Below, in pieces: positions 10,127 through 24,110 of a stretch of 64,000 nucleotides of DNA. A model generated the notes under the pieces. The model was not told where the DNA came from, did no database searches, and was given only the letters and a program-made list of their open reading frames with translations. A program made the position numbers and the translations under genes. The stretch spans positions 186,001 to 250,000 of the forward strand of contig NZ_PPPD01000001.1 of NCBI RefSeq assembly GCF_002901445.1, in the 5' to 3' direction. Every line of letters begins with the position of its first letter. Within the stretch, counting starts at the first letter, position 1. The DNA is from Deinococcus koreensis (lineage in GTDB: Bacteria; Deinococcota; Deinococci; Deinococcales; Deinococcaceae).

Positions 10127-10684
10127 TCAGAACAGGGCCCCCGCATGTGAGGCGATCAGCCGGGCGGCGTCGGCCGGGCCCAGGGCGGACGTGTCGATCC
10201 GGATGGCGTCCGGGGGCGGGGGCAGGCGACCCGATTCGCCCAGCGTGCGCCGCAGGATGGCGGAGTCGCGCAGCTTGGCGCGCTGCCGGCGCTCCGGGAG
10301 GGTCATCCGGCGTTCCAGCTCTGTCAGATCGCAGTCCAGCCACACCGGAACGTAGGCCGCGTTCCTGGCCTCCGCCACGCCGCGCAGCAGCGTCAGGGCC
10401 TCCGGGCCGGACGGGCGGCTGGTGAGGTAGCTCGTGAAGATCTGGCTCACGTCGCGCGGGGCGAGGCGGGCGGCCTGCAGGCCGATCAGGCGAACCTGCG
10501 AGGCCAGCGCGTGGATTTCTGGCGTGATGGGCCGCAGTCCATCGGCACCGTAGGGCTTGAACACCGCGTCGTTGAAGAGGTGGTTGTCGAGCAGCACGGC
10601 GCCGGTCAGCCGGGCCAGTTCCAGCCCCACTGTCCGCTTGCAACTCCCCGGCGGCCCGACGAGGTGGTAGACGACCGGACTCAG
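10127..10684 (-). CDS. P-loop NTPase/kinase-like protein, downstream paralogue (probable CTG start)
   Basis: About 185 residues, a close paralogue of the gene just upstream. The P-loop is at the very N terminus (YHLVGPPGSCKRTVG), so it must start before that point, yet this frame has no ATG, GTG or TTG there. The only candidate is a CTG at 10684-10682 overlapping the upstream stop as CTGA, which suggests translational coupling. The upstream copy reads GPPGSGKR; here the Gly before the P-loop Lys is Cys, and Arg follows the Lys where Ser/Thr is usual. It retains the LLDNHLFNDAVF motif and the C-terminal PPPPDAI...[15 protein letters not shown] block. Substrate unknown; the fold suggests a small-molecule kinase. 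It could be a decaying duplicate. Confidence 0.7.
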   Translation of the reverse strand: MSPVVYHLVGPPGSCKRTVGLELARLTGAVLLDNHLFNDAVFKPYGADGLRPITPEIHALASQVRLIGLQAARLAPRDVSQIFTSYLTSRPSGPEALTLLRGVAEARNAAYVPVWLDCDLTELERRMTLPERRQRAKLRDSAILRRTLGESGRLPPPPDAIRIDTSALGPADAARLIASHAGALF

Positions 10685-11235
10685 AACAGCGCTCCGGCGT
10701 GCGAGGCGATCAGCCGGGCCGCGTCGGCCGGGCCGATGGCGGAGGTGTCGATGGTGATGGCGTCCGGAGGCGGGGGTAGATTCCCGGCGCCGTCCATCAG
10801 CTCGCGCAGCTTCGCCGGGTCGCGCAGTTTCAGCCGCTCCAGGCGCTCCGGCAATCCCATCCGCCGCTCCAGTTCGGGCAGCGGGCAGCTCAGCCAGACG
10901 GGCACGAAGGGCACCCCGCGTGTGGCCGCGAGGGTTCTCAGCCGCTCGACGTTCTGCCACTCGCGCTCCTCGGCGGTCAGGTAGTTGGTGAAGATGTGGG
11001 CCAGCGTGCGCGGCGCGTGCAGGGTGGCGGCCCGTACGGCCCTGCGGATCTCGAAACACAGTTCCCAGACCTCGGCCGGTACTTCCGTGTCGCTGCTCAC
11101 GCCCGCCGCCAGGAATACCGGATCGTTGGTCAGGTGGTTGTCCAGCAGCGCCGCGCCGGTCAGCGCCGAGAGCGCCTTGCCCACCGTGCGCTTCCCGCTC
11201 CCCGGCGGCCCGACGAGGTAGTAGAGGTGACTCAT
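10681..11235 (-). CDS. P-loop NTPase/kinase-like protein, upstream paralogue
   Basis: 184 residues from the ATG at 11235. N-terminal P-loop [11 protein letters not shown] at about residues 9-19, then [12 protein letters not shown], a long helical middle, an [16 protein letters not shown] segment resembling the lid of shikimate- or adenylate-kinase-like enzymes, and a C-terminal [15 protein letters not shown] strand-helix. It belongs to the broad AAA/shikimate-kinase-like P-loop group; the substrate is not evident. It overlaps the downstream paralogue by 4 bases, and their 3' ends are very similar at nucleotide level, showing tandem duplication. GACACT lies 6 nt before the ATG, an imperfect version of the leaderless -10 pattern. 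Confidence 0.82.
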   Translation of the reverse strand: MSHLYYLVGPPGSGKRTVGKALSALTGAALLDNHLTNDPVFLAAGVSSDTEVPAEVWELCFEIRRAVRAATLHAPRTLAHIFTNYLTAEEREWQNVERLRTLAATRGVPFVPVWLSCPLPELERRMGLPERLERLKLRDPAKLRELMDGAGNLPPPPDAITIDTSAIGPADAARLIASHAGALF

Positions 11236-11310
11236 GGGCGCAGTGTCTCCCATGTCGGGGCCAGGGACATCGGCCGTCTGGCCGACCCGGCTGCCTCCAC
11301 GCGACATTTC

Positions 11311-11343
11311 AGAGAGAAACGCCCCCGCACACGGCAGGGGCGT
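11311..11343 (-). terminator. Intrinsic terminator of osmC
   Basis: Read on the minus strand, ACGCCCC and GGGGCGT form a 7-bp perfect stem around an 11-nt loop, followed by TTTCTCTCT. It begins 21 bases after the osmC stop codon. Confidence 0.65.
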
Positions 11344-11363
11344 CCTCTCCAGACCGCCGAGTC

Positions 11364-11801
11364 CTATTCCAGGACGGCTTCGTGGACGATCTCCACGTTG
11401 CCCTTCATGACCCGGCTCAGGGGGCACAGCTCGGCTGCCTGCGCGACGTGCTTCTCGAATTCGGCCTGATCGATGTTCCCGACCTTGCCGCGCACCATCA
11501 GGCGCATGGTGCTCACCTTGAAACCGGCCCCCTCCTTGACCATCTCGCAGGTCGCGTCGGTGCGGACGTCCTGCGGGTCGTGACCGTGGGCGGCCAGCAG
11601 GGCGCTGAGCTGCATGGTGAAGCATCCGGCGTGGGCGGCGGCCAGCAGCTCCTCGGGGTTGGTGCCCACCCCGTTCTCGAAGCGGGTGCCGAAGGAGTAC
11701 TGCGCGTCCTTCAGGGCGCCGCTGCCGGTGCTGATGTTGCCCTTGCCGCTCTTGAGATCGCCCATCCACTGGGCACCCGCCTTCCTCGCGATATCTGCCA
11801 T
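11364..11801 (-). CDS. osmC: OsmC-family peroxiredoxin
   Basis: 145 residues from ATG 11801. Cytosolic thiol peroxidase that reduces organic hydroperoxides. Both catalytic cysteines are present: C60 in HAGCF and C126 in ELCPLSR, with the family Arg at 40 (FGTRF). The motif [17 protein letters not shown] places it in the OsmC rather than the Ohr branch. It is single-gene, with its own terminator downstream. An upstream in-frame GTG at 11825 would add eight residues without family support. A role in oxidative-stress defence follows from the family. Confidence 0.93.
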   Translation of the reverse strand: MADIARKAGAQWMGDLKSGKGNISTGSGALKDAQYSFGTRFENGVGTNPEELLAAAHAGCFTMQLSALLAAHGHDPQDVRTDATCEMVKEGAGFKVSTMRLMVRGKVGNIDQAEFEKHVAQAAELCPLSRVMKGNVEIVHEAVLE

Positions 11802-11872
11802 GATCCCAGTCTGCCGCGCACACACGGGCGCTGTCCCCAGACGGGGGTTTACATCGACTTCATGGAGGGCCG

Positions 11873-11878
11873 TACACT
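11873..11878 (+). promoter_or_regulatory. -10 box for leaderless hydrolase transcript
   Basis: TACACT ends 6 nt before the ATG at 11885. A TTTACA at 11848-11853 could be a -35 but the spacer is 19 bp. No ribosome binding site precedes the ATG. Confidence 0.5.
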
Positions 11879-11884
11879 CGGGCC

Positions 11885-12736
11885 ATGCACAGTCAGGAAT
11901 GGGCGGTGGCGGGCGCGCCCGTCAGGGGATACCTCTGGGCGGCCGATCCGGCGAGAGGCGCGGTGCTGCTCTCGCACGGCTTCGGGGAATACGCCGGGCG
12001 CTACGTGGAGCGCTACCACGGCCTGATTCCCGAGCTGGTGCGGAGTGGCCTGAGCGTGTATGCCTACGACCAGCGCGGGCACGGGGCCTCGGGGGGGCGC
12101 AAGGCGGTGGTGGACATGGCGCACCTCGTCGCGGATCACCTAAAGGCCCGCGAGGCGCTGCGGAGCCAGCCGGGGCCGCTCTTTCTGCTGGGCCACTCGA
12201 TGGGCGGGCTGATCTCGGCCGCCAGCGTGGCCCGCGACCCGCGCGGCGTGGCCGGCGTGATCCTCTCCAGCCCCGCCCTGCTGGTGGGCGAGCACGAGCC
12301 CGCCTGGATCAAGCGGCTGGCGCCGATCATCGCCCGGATCGCGCCGGGGCTGACCACCACGGATCTGAGCACCGGCAGCCTGTCGCGCCTGAGCGACGAA
12401 GTCGCCGCCTACGAGGCCGACGAGACCATGTACCACGGCAAGGTGCCGGCCCTGACCGCCGCGAGCATGCTCGGCCTGAGCGGCGCCCTGTGGTCGGACT
12501 ACCCGCGCTGGACGGTGCCCACCCTGGTCATCCACGGCACCCACGACCGCATCACCGATCACCAGGGCAGCGTGAGGTTCGTGGACACCATCGCCTCGGC
12601 CGACAAGACGCTGGTGCTGGAGGAGGGCGGCTTCCACGAACTGCTGAACGACGAGCCACGCGAGAAATTCAGGGAGCTGCTGGTGGACTGGCTGCGGGAA
12701 CGGGCGCCGCTGTCCGGGGATCGTCCGACGTCCTGA
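11885..12736 (+). CDS. Alpha/beta hydrolase, monoacylglycerol-lipase-like
   Basis: 283 residues. Predicted lysophospholipase or monoacylglycerol lipase type serine hydrolase. It shows the oxyanion-hole motif [10 protein letters not shown], the [10 protein letters not shown] strand-turn, and the nucleophile elbow GHSMGG with Ser105. The likely acid is the Asp of HGTHDRI and the likely base the His of GGFHELLND near the C terminus. No signal peptide, so it is probably cytosolic. It is convergent with crtI. Substrate specificity cannot be read from sequence. Confidence 0.88.
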   Translation: MHSQEWAVAGAPVRGYLWAADPARGAVLLSHGFGEYAGRYVERYHGLIPELVRSGLSVYAYDQRGHGASGGRKAVVDMAHLVADHLKAREALRSQPGPLFLLGHSMGGLISAASVARDPRGVAGVILSSPALLVGEHEPAWIKRLAPIIARIAPGLTTTDLSTGSLSRLSDEVAAYEADETMYHGKVPALTAASMLGLSGALWSDYPRWTVPTLVIHGTHDRITDHQGSVRFVDTIASADKTLVLEEGGFHELLNDEPREKFRELLVDWLRERAPLSGDRPTS

Positions 12737-12787
12737 AGCAGCGTCGGGACACCTGCGGAGTGTCGACCACGCCGCCCCCTCCAGCCC

Positions 12788-14488
<1,701 letters not shown>

Positions 14489-14585
14489 GCCGGGGATACC
14501 TCCCGCCACGCGCGGGGCGCGGCGAAATCAGGGGAAGCGGATGGGGAGGCCGGCGGGCCGGGAGGGGCCGCCGGGCCGGAAGGGG

Positions 14586-15482
14586 TCAGGGAACGGGCGC
14601 GCCGCGCAGCTCCCACCACACCTGGGGCAGCAGCAGCAGCTTGCGCGGGCCGCTCACGTAGGCCCGGCGCCCGAAGTTGTCGAAATCGTTGCGGGCCAGA
14701 TCGTCGAGGATGCCCTCGTAGGCGCGGGCAGCGGTGGCCACGGCCAGTTTGGCGCTGCCGTGCAGCATCGGGATCCCGGCGCGGCCCTGGGCGTACCACT
14801 CGCGGGCCAGGGCCGAGAGTTCCTGCATCAGCGCGCGGTACTCGGGGGTGACCTCGCCGCGCTCCAGGGACTGCCGGCTGACCCCGTGGCGGGCCATCAG
14901 GCTGGCGGGCAGGTAGACCCGGCCGCGTTCCAGATCCTCGCCGACGTCGCGCAGGATGTTGGTCAGCTGCATGGCCTGCCCCAGCTTGAGGGCGTGATCC
15001 AGCGTGCCGCTACCGCCCTGGTAGCCGCTGATGGGCGCGATCATGAACCCCACGACCCCCGCGACCCGGCGGCAGTAGAGGCTCAGATCGCGCATGTCCT
15101 CAAAGGTGTGGCCGCGCACGTCCATCAGCAGCCCCTCGTGCAGCTCCTGAAAGGCCGACAGGGGGATGGCGTAGGTGCTGACGGCCCAGGCCAGGGCCCG
15201 GTCGACCGGGTCTCTGCCCGGCTGGCCCTGGAAGGCCCGCTGGGTGCGCTCCCACCAGTCGCTCAGCGCGGCCTGGGCATGGTCGCCGGCACTCTCGTCG
15301 GCGATGTCGTCGCCGCAGCGGCAGGCCGCATAGACCGCCCAGACGGCCTGCCGCTGACGGGCGGGAAAAAAACGCGAGCCCAGGAAAAAGGTCTTGCTGT
15401 GGGCCCGCGTCACGTCCCGGCAATGATCCACCGCCTGCTTCAGGGTGGCAGGCGCGTCGGGTGGGGAAGTTCCATCAGTCAC
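14586..15482 (-). CDS. crtB: Phytoene synthase
   Basis: 298 residues from GTG 15482. Condenses two geranylgeranyl diphosphates to phytoene, the first committed step of C40 carotenoid synthesis. Both Asp-rich substrate-binding motifs are present: DDIADE and [14 protein letters not shown]. Additional family features are [12 protein letters not shown] and MQLTNILRD. The start is supported by AAGGA at 15490-15494 and a TACACT -10 box further upstream. It forms a likely operon with crtI and accounts for pigment formation. Confidence 0.95.
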   Translation of the reverse strand: MTDGTSPPDAPATLKQAVDHCRDVTRAHSKTFFLGSRFFPARQRQAVWAVYAACRCGDDIADESAGDHAQAALSDWWERTQRAFQGQPGRDPVDRALAWAVSTYAIPLSAFQELHEGLLMDVRGHTFEDMRDLSLYCRRVAGVVGFMIAPISGYQGGSGTLDHALKLGQAMQLTNILRDVGEDLERGRVYLPASLMARHGVSRQSLERGEVTPEYRALMQELSALAREWYAQGRAGIPMLHGSAKLAVATAARAYEGILDDLARNDFDNFGRRAYVSGPRKLLLLPQVWWELRGAPVP

Positions 15483-15489
15483 AAGGTTG

Positions 15490-15506
15490 TCCTTGGGGCG
15501 AGTGTA
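15490..15506 (-). promoter_or_regulatory. crtB -10 box and ribosome binding site
   Basis: On the minus strand TACACT (15501-15506) is followed by AAGGA (15490-15494), seven bases before the GTG at 15482. This gene therefore has a short leader with a Shine-Dalgarno, unlike the leaderless genes nearby. No good -35 was found. Confidence 0.5.
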
Positions 15507-15569
15507 CGGGGTGCCGGGGGCCACAGACCTCCCACTTTCTTACAGACTTCTTTCACGGCCTGTCCAGCT

Positions 15570-16298
15570 TCAGGTTTGATCAAGCCCAGGAATGGGGGCC
15601 GCTTTCTGATATCGCTCGAAGCGTACCGCACCCATGCTCAGACCATCGGTGAGCGCACATCCGGGCAGCTGCCGAGCCACCCAGGCCGGATCAGGAAAGC
15701 TCAGCCCCCCCAGGGCGGGCCGGGCCAGCAGGGCCTGCAGCGGCCCGCCCGTGCGCTGAAGGTACATCAGCCAGAGCTGGCCGCCGGGCCGGATCACGCG
15801 GGCCAGCTCGCGCAGGAAGCGGGCGGGGTCGTGGGTCTCGTTCAGGGTGGCGCCCACGGTCACGCCGTCGAAGCGGTCGGCGGGCAGGTCGCTGCGCTCA
15901 ATGTTCAGCTGGGCCCAGTCGATCTCTGCAGCCGGCTGCTGGCGGGCGCCCTCCCGGAGCATGGCCGGGCTCAGATCCGCCGCGAGCACCCGGCAGCCGG
16001 CCGCGGCCAGTACGCCCGCATAGAAGCCCGTGCTGGTGCCGGCGTCGAGCCACCACTGACCGGCGGCGGGGCGGCAGCGATCCCGGAACAGGGCCGCCTC
16101 GCGCCGCAGCCCGAACGGTTCTCCGGCCAGCAGGCCCAGCGACACCCGGCGCCAGGAGCTGTAGCCCAGTGCCGTCAATGGAGAGAAATTGCTGCGCTGC
16201 GCCGCCGTCAGCCCTGCTCCCGCGCCGGGCTGCACCGCCACTGCGCCGGGCTGTGCCATCTTGTTCAGGTTTTCTTTGCGGTGCGAGGAAACGGGCAT
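15570..16298 (-). CDS. Class I SAM-dependent methyltransferase
   Basis: 242 residues from ATG 16298, or 245 from ATG 16307. The Rossmann core is recognisable: motif I as [13 protein letters not shown], then [12 protein letters not shown], and [17 protein letters not shown] for the post-core region. It resembles UbiE/Methyltransf_11 proteins; the substrate is unknown. A minus-strand CATAAT at 16306-16311 sits 7 nt before the ATG at 16298 and supports that leaderless start. It is divergent from the holin-family gene. Adjacency to crtB is notable but no carotenoid role is shown. Confidence 0.82.
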   Translation of the reverse strand: MPVSSHRKENLNKMAQPGAVAVQPGAGAGLTAAQRSNFSPLTALGYSSWRRVSLGLLAGEPFGLRREAALFRDRCRPAAGQWWLDAGTSTGFYAGVLAAAGCRVLAADLSPAMLREGARQQPAAEIDWAQLNIERSDLPADRFDGVTVGATLNETHDPARFLRELARVIRPGGQLWLMYLQRTGGPLQALLARPALGGLSFPDPAWVARQLPGCALTDGLSMGAVRFERYQKAAPIPGLDQT

Positions 16299-16378
16299 AC
16301 GAGTCATTATGCTGGGGCAATCAGGCCGGCCCGGTCACGCCAGTCGTGGTGACGGGGAGGCCAGGAGCGGAGGGTGGC

Positions 16379-17212
16379 ATGGAAGAACGAAAGAGTATGG
16401 GAAGCGCACTGGTCGATGTGGTCGACGCGGGCGTGACCCTGGTAAAGTCCGAGATCAACGGAGTGGCGCGCAGGGTCGGCGACATCGCCAAGGCCAAGGG
16501 CATCGGCGTGGTGCTGCTGCTCGCGGCGGTGGGGCCGCTGGTGATGGCCCTGATCTTCCTGATCCTGGCCGTGTTCTACGGCCTGATCCGCCTGGGCGCC
16601 GGGCCGTGGTTCGCCGCCCTCCTGATCGCGCTGCTGAGTCTCGTGGTCACGGGCGCCTTGATCTTCATCGGCCTGAAGCGGCTGGGCGCCGAGGTGAAGA
16701 CCGAGGAGCCGCTGGCCCGGAGGAAGGACATGGACGATTTCGACGACGATCAGGTGTACTCGGCAGGTGACGCTCCCTCGGGCGCGGCGAACCGCCAGCC
16801 GGACATGAACCCGGGCAAGGCCCCGGCGAACGCGGCCGGCCAGGACTGGAAGATCTCTCCGGACGCCCCGAACGCCGCGCGCTCCGGCAGCCGTCCCAAC
16901 GACAGCGTGGAGGTGCCCCGCGACCCGCAGAAGCAGGCGGCGGGTGAGAACCGAGTCGTGGCCGAGCGGGCGGGCAGCGCCACCGTGCGCGTCGAGAAGG
17001 GGACGACCACCGTGCCGGTCTACGAGAGCAATCCGGACGGCAGCGCCAGCAACTACGGCAGTGAACTGAACGACAAGCTCGACAGCCATGGGCACGCAAA
17101 GAAGCACCATGACCCCAAGCTGCAGGAGCCCGTGGTGCTCAAGGACGCTCCGGGCATCCCCGTGACCACCGCACCCACCTTCCGCGACGACATGATGAAG
17201 GGGAAGAACTGA
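16379..17212 (+). CDS. Phage-holin-3.6-superfamily (DUF1469) membrane protein
   Basis: 277 residues. An amphipathic N-terminal helix ([23 protein letters not shown]) is followed by two strong transmembrane segments at about 42-70 and 75-100, typical of the YqjE/DUF1469 holin-like superfamily, which is not phage-derived here. The remaining C-terminal 170 residues are polar, Pro/Ala/Asp-rich and probably disordered. GGAGGG at 16369-16374 precedes the ATG. Its stop TGA overlaps the next ATG by one base, so the two are translationally coupled. Function is unknown; members often accompany membrane-stress genes. Confidence 0.78.
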   Translation: MEERKSMGSALVDVVDAGVTLVKSEINGVARRVGDIAKAKGIGVVLLLAAVGPLVMALIFLILAVFYGLIRLGAGPWFAALLIALLSLVVTGALIFIGLKRLGAEVKTEEPLARRKDMDDFDDDQVYSAGDAPSGAANRQPDMNPGKAPANAAGQDWKISPDAPNAARSGSRPNDSVEVPRDPQKQAAGENRVVAERAGSATVRVEKGTTTVPVYESNPDGSASNYGSELNDKLDSHGHAKKHHDPKLQEPVVLKDAPGIPVTTAPTFRDDMMKGKN

Positions 17213-17958
17213 TGGCCGGCGACTCCCAGGCGAACCTCACCGAGCGTGAGGAGGCGCGTGAACGTCTGCGCGCCAGTATCGACGCGCTGACCGAGCGGGC
17301 CAGCCTGCAGGTGCAGATGGAAAAGGAGCCCCTGAAGATGCTGGGCGGCGCCTCGGCCGTGGGCGCCCTGCTGGGCATGGTGGTCGGCCGCCAGTTCCGC
17401 CGCAGCCGCAAGATCTATGTGGACGCGGCCAGCCCGGTCAAGCACCAGAAGGCCCTCATCAGGGCCCAGAACAACAAGTCTGGCAGCAGCGTGGGCGGGG
17501 CGCTGGTGGCCACCCTGGGCACCCTGGCCCTGAAGACCCTGACCGAGAAGGTCATCACGCCGCGCCTGGAGGGCTATGCCAACGGGCTGCTGGAGCGCTC
17601 CGGTCAGGCCCCGGCGGGCGGTTCCGGCAAGGCCGGCACCCCCGGCCCACAGGCCAGCCGGGCGGTCACGAGCCCCGCGGCGGCGTTCGAGGCGCGGCGC
17701 TCCACGCCGCTGGCAGCGAGTCTGGCGCCAGCCAGCGCCCCGTCCAGCCCCCCCGCCGTCAGCCCCGCCCGGGCCTCCGACACGGCGAGCACGCCGGCTG
17801 GACTGGCCCCGGTCACGGGTGCCCCGGCGACTGCTCCCGCCACCGGCACCCCGGCGGCCCACGCGGGCGTCCTCCCGCACCCACCCAGCCAGGTGGAGGC
17901 CAAAGCCCAGGGCAGCGTGATCGACCCCGAGCAGATGGCGAACCCGAACCGCCGCTGA
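17212..17958 (+). CDS. DUF3618/YqjD-like membrane-associated protein
   Basis: 248 residues, start overlapping the upstream stop (TGATG). Residues 8-45 form a charged amphipathic helix ([22 protein letters not shown]), followed by a glycine-rich hydrophobic segment [18 protein letters not shown] and a second helical stretch at about 95-120. The last 120 residues are Ala/Pro/Thr-rich low complexity. This layout resembles DUF3618/YqjD partners of DUF1469 proteins, but the match is by architecture only. Probably acts with the upstream protein at the membrane. Confidence 0.68.
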   Translation: MAGDSQANLTEREEARERLRASIDALTERASLQVQMEKEPLKMLGGASAVGALLGMVVGRQFRRSRKIYVDAASPVKHQKALIRAQNNKSGSSVGGALVATLGTLALKTLTEKVITPRLEGYANGLLERSGQAPAGGSGKAGTPGPQASRAVTSPAAAFEARRSTPLAASLAPASAPSSPPAVSPARASDTASTPAGLAPVTGAPATAPATGTPAAHAGVLPHPPSQVEAKAQGSVIDPEQMANPNRR

Positions 17959-18039
17959 CCAGGCGGCCGGGGAGCCGGTGCCCGACTCCGCCCACCCCCG
18001 ATGGTGGGCGCTTTGCCTGTCCGGACGTGGGGGGCCTGC

Positions 18040-18045
18040 TACCGT
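18040..18045 (+). promoter_or_regulatory. -10 box for leaderless Fur-family gene
   Basis: TACCGT ends 7 nt before the ATG at 18053. No ribosome binding site is present. Confidence 0.4.
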
Positions 18046-18052
18046 AGATCCC

Positions 18053-18439
18053 ATGACCGCCCAGCGCAGCACCCGCCAGCGTGACGTGATCGCGCGTGTT
18101 CTGGAGGGCGCCGAGGGCCCGCTGGCCGTAGGTGACGTGCTGGAACGGGCCCAGGCGACGGCCCCCGGCGTCGGGATCGCCACCGTGTACCGCACCCTGA
18201 AGCTGCTGTGCGACCAGGGCCGCGCCCACCCGGTCACGCTGGACGGCGACACGCTGTACGAGGCGAGCGGCAAGGGCCACCACCACCACTTCTCCTGCAC
18301 CCGCTGTGGCCGGGTCTTCACCCTGCATTCCTGCCCGGTGGCCCTGCCCAGCGGCACGGTCTACCCTGGCGGTTTCGTGGTCGAGACCCACGAAGTCACC
18401 CTCTACGGACGGTGCCCCGAGTGTGTGGCCGCTGGCTGA
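18053..18439 (+). CDS. Fur-family metal-responsive regulator
   Basis: 128 residues, the usual length. Winged-helix DNA-binding domain at the N terminus ([27 protein letters not shown] ... [12 protein letters not shown]) and a C-terminal dimerisation/metal domain. Metal ligands visible: the HHHHFSC cluster, the structural-zinc pair CTRC and the second pair CPEC near the C terminus. Whether it senses iron, zinc, manganese or peroxide (Fur, Zur, Mur, PerR) cannot be decided. It stands alone and convergent with the next gene, so its targets are not evident here. Confidence 0.9.
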   Translation: MTAQRSTRQRDVIARVLEGAEGPLAVGDVLERAQATAPGVGIATVYRTLKLLCDQGRAHPVTLDGDTLYEASGKGHHHHFSCTRCGRVFTLHSCPVALPSGTVYPGGFVVETHEVTLYGRCPECVAAG

Positions 18440-18500
18440 AGGACGGCCCGCACAGAGGTCGGATGAGACGCGTAGGCCCAGACGTCCGCCTCCGCTCGTT

Positions 18501-19079
18501 TCAGCGCCGCAACTGACCGAGCAGGCGCTGGACGATCTCGGTGTTCATCCGGTCGCTGAGATAGGGATTCCAGCCGGGATCGGCCAGCAGGGCGTCGAGC
18601 ACCGGCCGGCCGCCCGGGACGGTCAGGGCCAACACGGCGAGGGGCAGCCTGGCCGGGCCATCGGGGGTCGCCAGCCGCGCCCGGCTGAGCAGGAGGCGGG
18701 CCCGCTGCTCCCGCTGCGCGAGGTGACGTTCCAGCGCCGCCTGTCCACCCGAGTCCAGGGCCGACTGCACCGCCTCGACCAGCCGGCGGGCCTCGCCGGG
18801 GGTCAGGCGGGGCTTCCCGCTCAGCTGCGCGAGATCGGCGCCCAGAGGGGCGCGCGCCTCCGGCCGCACCCGCACGGCGCCCCGGCCCAGCAGGTCGCTG
18901 AGCGCATGGACGGTCTGGAGCAGCGTCACCGTGGCCTGAGCAGCGCCGAGGTTCGCCGTCATGGACGCCGGACGAGCCGGAGTCGGCCCAGGAGGGGACG
19001 GCGGCTGGGGCACGCGGGCCAGCGCCCCCGGGGACAGGGCCACGACCACGCACAGCCCACGGGCGAAGGCTCGGAACAT
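18501..19079 (-). CDS. Small secreted protein of unknown function
   Basis: 192 residues from ATG 19079. A signal peptide is clear (MFRAFARGLCVVVALSPGALA, cleavage after ALA near residue 21). A Pro-rich linker follows, then an all-helical body rich in Leu, Arg and Ala with no cysteines in the mature part. A minus-strand TACTGT box at 19086-19091 ends 6 nt before the ATG, so the mRNA is probably leaderless. I do not recognise the family. A longer in-frame start upstream lacks the signal peptide position and is rejected. Confidence 0.72.
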   Translation of the reverse strand: MFRAFARGLCVVVALSPGALARVPQPPSPPGPTPARPASMTANLGAAQATVTLLQTVHALSDLLGRGAVRVRPEARAPLGADLAQLSGKPRLTPGEARRLVEAVQSALDSGGQAALERHLAQREQRARLLLSRARLATPDGPARLPLAVLALTVPGGRPVLDALLADPGWNPYLSDRMNTEIVQRLLGQLRR

Positions 19080-19255
19080 GGGTTCACAGTACGGGCGCTC
19101 GATGACGCCCGTCTGAACTCCGGCGTCCGCGTCCCCGTCCACTCCCTCCGACCCGTCCGATCCGCATCACATGGCCAGGGCGGGCCGACCCAGCCGTCTG
19201 CGCTGGCACCGGCCCGCCCTGTGCCCTGGCATCCCTTCAGCCCGGGCAGACCCGC

Positions 19256-21295
19256 TCAGCGGCCCAGTCTGAGGGCGCGCTGGGCGGCGGTTTCTTCCGG
19301 GAAGATCACCAGCCCCTTCTGCGGGCGGAAGGTCGGGCTGTAGCGCGCTTTTTTGCCCTGGGTGCTCAGGCCGTTCAGGTTCTCGTACCAGCGGTAGGGC
19401 TGCACGTTCACGCCCGCGCCCCTCGCGGCGTCCAGCACCTGCCGATAGCCCTGGTGCGCCAGCTGCGCCGCGCCCAGGTAGTCGAGCGCGTCGTACTTCT
19501 GCTGGGCCTCGCGGAACAGCGCGTCGGCGCCCTGCACGCTGGTCTTGAGCGCCGGCGCCTTCTGGGCCTGCCGGCTCAGTTCGAGGATGGCGTTGGCGTT
19601 GTTCAGGTAAGCGGCGCTCAGGTACCGGTACTGACTGTCGAGGTTGAACTGCCCGAAGGTGCGCGACAGGTCGTTGTAGGACATGATCGTGGCGCTCTGG
19701 TCTCCGGTGTTCACGAACAGGAAATCGCCGCTGGGCCCGTAGGAAACGTCCTGCTCGCTGTCGTAGCCGTCGTGCGGGTGGGACAGGCTGAGGTGGTGGC
19801 CGATCTCGTGCACGGTGGTGTCCGTGAAGCCGTAGCCTCCCAGTTTGGTCGTCTCGGGGGTCAGGAACGAGTAGACGAAGCTCTGGGTGCCGGTCTCTCC
19901 GTCGTCGTAGGCGATACCCAGCAGGCTCTCCTGGCTCTCCTTGTCGTCGTTGAAGGCGTAGACGGGCAGCAGGTAGCGGCCGGCGGGCGCCGCCTTGTAG
20001 GCCTGACGCAGCTCGTTCACGCCGTAGCGGAACAGGGGCTCACCCGCGAAATCGGCGTAGTCCGGCGCACAGACGTCCTCGATCTTGACCGGGAAGAAGC
20101 ACTTGTAGACGGTCGCCAGATCCCCGCTCAGCGGCGCCTGCTTCACCGTGGTGCTGAAGGTCGTGAAGGGCTGCAGCACCTTCACCCGTGTCTCCACGAG
20201 CTTGGCATCCAGGACGGTGCTCGGCGCGGCCGCCCCCGCGCCCTGCTCGACATGCAGATCGAGCTGGATCTCCTCGGGCAGCTGTGGAGGCGTCAGCGCC
20301 GCGCGGTAGATCGGGCTGGGCGTGAACAGCAGATTGATCGCCGTGTAGCGGGCGACCCGTGCCAGATCGGGGCTGACCTTTCGCGCGTAACCGAGGCTGG
20401 CCTTGCGGGTGCCGTATTCCCAGATGGGCGGCATCCGGTAGTCCGGCACCTTGTCTCCGTCGACATCGGGGTTGGTGACGTCGTAGGCCTGCGTCCAGGG
20501 ATCGGGGTTGGCCGAGAGGTCGTAGAACCACACGCGCTGAGCCGGTGCCTGGTCGCGCACACTGCCGCCCCAGGCGATCAGGCGCCGACTGCCCCGGGCG
20601 CCGAAGGGAGCCTTGGTGTCGGTGTCGGCGGCCTCGGCCCGCGTGTAGCTGTGGAACTTGAAGTCCGGACGGTCGTACCAGTTCACGAAATAGGTGGTGT
20701 ACTCGCCGGGTTTCACCCCGACCCTGGCCCCGTTGTCGGCCAGCCAGTTCTCGGTCTCCCGCGCGTCGATTTCCAGGTTCCCGGTGATCTCACGGTTGAT
20801 GTTGCCGGCCGGCGCCTTGCAGTCCGGTTCCTCCGTCTCGGGGTTCAGTCCCTGGCAGTTGTACTGCCGCTGCTGAAAGGTCAGCGGCTTCTCCTCGCCC
20901 TGCTTCATCACATACCCGAAGAAGGCGTCCTCGAAGGCCTGGTCGGCATAGGTGTAGGAGTAATCGAAGTCGAAGGCGTTTCCGGTGGGCTCAACGCGCC
21001 CGTAGGCGCTGGGAAAGCGGTTCACGGCGGTGTACGTCTTCGGCAGGATCTGGTCGAAATCGCCCGTGCTGATCTGCCGGGCAGTCGCCACCTGCCCCGG
21101 CGGGGTCTGCCGGTAGCCCACGAAGACGATGTTGACCTTCAGTTTCGTCCTGATGGTGGCCTGCTGGCCGGGCTGCAACGTGGTCAGGCGACCGAAGTCG
21201 GTGTCGGTGCCCGGAGCGCCGCCGGGCGTGTTCTGACCCGCGCAGGCGGTCAGCAGGGCGCCCAGCAGGGCAGCGGCCAGGACGGTCTTGTTCAT
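19256..21295 (-). CDS. Secreted metzincin-like metalloprotease lipoprotein
   Basis: 679 residues. The N terminus is a lipoprotein signal with lipobox LLTAC, giving a lipid-anchored Cys at about 18. Near residue 496 lies the extended zinc motif HEIGHHLSLSH (HExxHxxxxxH). About 40 residues later comes IMSYN, matching the metzincin Met-turn. AGGAG sits six bases before the ATG. The long N-terminal part (residues 30-450) has no recognised motif and may be a prodomain plus beta domain. It is predicted to degrade peptides outside the cytoplasmic membrane. The specific peptidase family is unassigned. It is monocistronic. Confidence 0.82.
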   Translation of the reverse strand: MNKTVLAAALLGALLTACAGQNTPGGAPGTDTDFGRLTTLQPGQQATIRTKLKVNIVFVGYRQTPPGQVATARQISTGDFDQILPKTYTAVNRFPSAYGRVEPTGNAFDFDYSYTYADQAFEDAFFGYVMKQGEEKPLTFQQRQYNCQGLNPETEEPDCKAPAGNINREITGNLEIDARETENWLADNGARVGVKPGEYTTYFVNWYDRPDFKFHSYTRAEAADTDTKAPFGARGSRRLIAWGGSVRDQAPAQRVWFYDLSANPDPWTQAYDVTNPDVDGDKVPDYRMPPIWEYGTRKASLGYARKVSPDLARVARYTAINLLFTPSPIYRAALTPPQLPEEIQLDLHVEQGAGAAAPSTVLDAKLVETRVKVLQPFTTFSTTVKQAPLSGDLATVYKCFFPVKIEDVCAPDYADFAGEPLFRYGVNELRQAYKAAPAGRYLLPVYAFNDDKESQESLLGIAYDDGETGTQSFVYSFLTPETTKLGGYGFTDTTVHEIGHHLSLSHPHDGYDSEQDVSYGPSGDFLFVNTGDQSATIMSYNDLSRTFGQFNLDSQYRYLSAAYLNNANAILELSRQAQKAPALKTSVQGADALFREAQQKYDALDYLGAAQLAHQGYRQVLDAARGAGVNVQPYRWYENLNGLSTQGKKARYSPTFRPQKGLVIFPEETAAQRALRLGR

Positions 21296-21448
21296 GTGGA
21301 CTCCTGAGGGGCCAACCGGCCCCAGGGTGGCGGCGAGGCCACGGGTCGGGGGACGACGTCTCGACTGGTGGGCTGAACTGACGCTGGAACTGGGTTGAGC
21401 AGGAGGAAGTGTAACCGGATGTGGCGGCTCACGAAGTGGGCAACCGTC

Positions 21449-24099
<2,651 letters not shown>

Positions 24100-24110
24100 G
24101 TGGGTTCACT

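Noticed and set aside
16379..17212. Prophage signal from a holin-family protein
   Set aside because: No other phage genes nearby. The superfamily includes many chromosomal membrane proteins of this layout.
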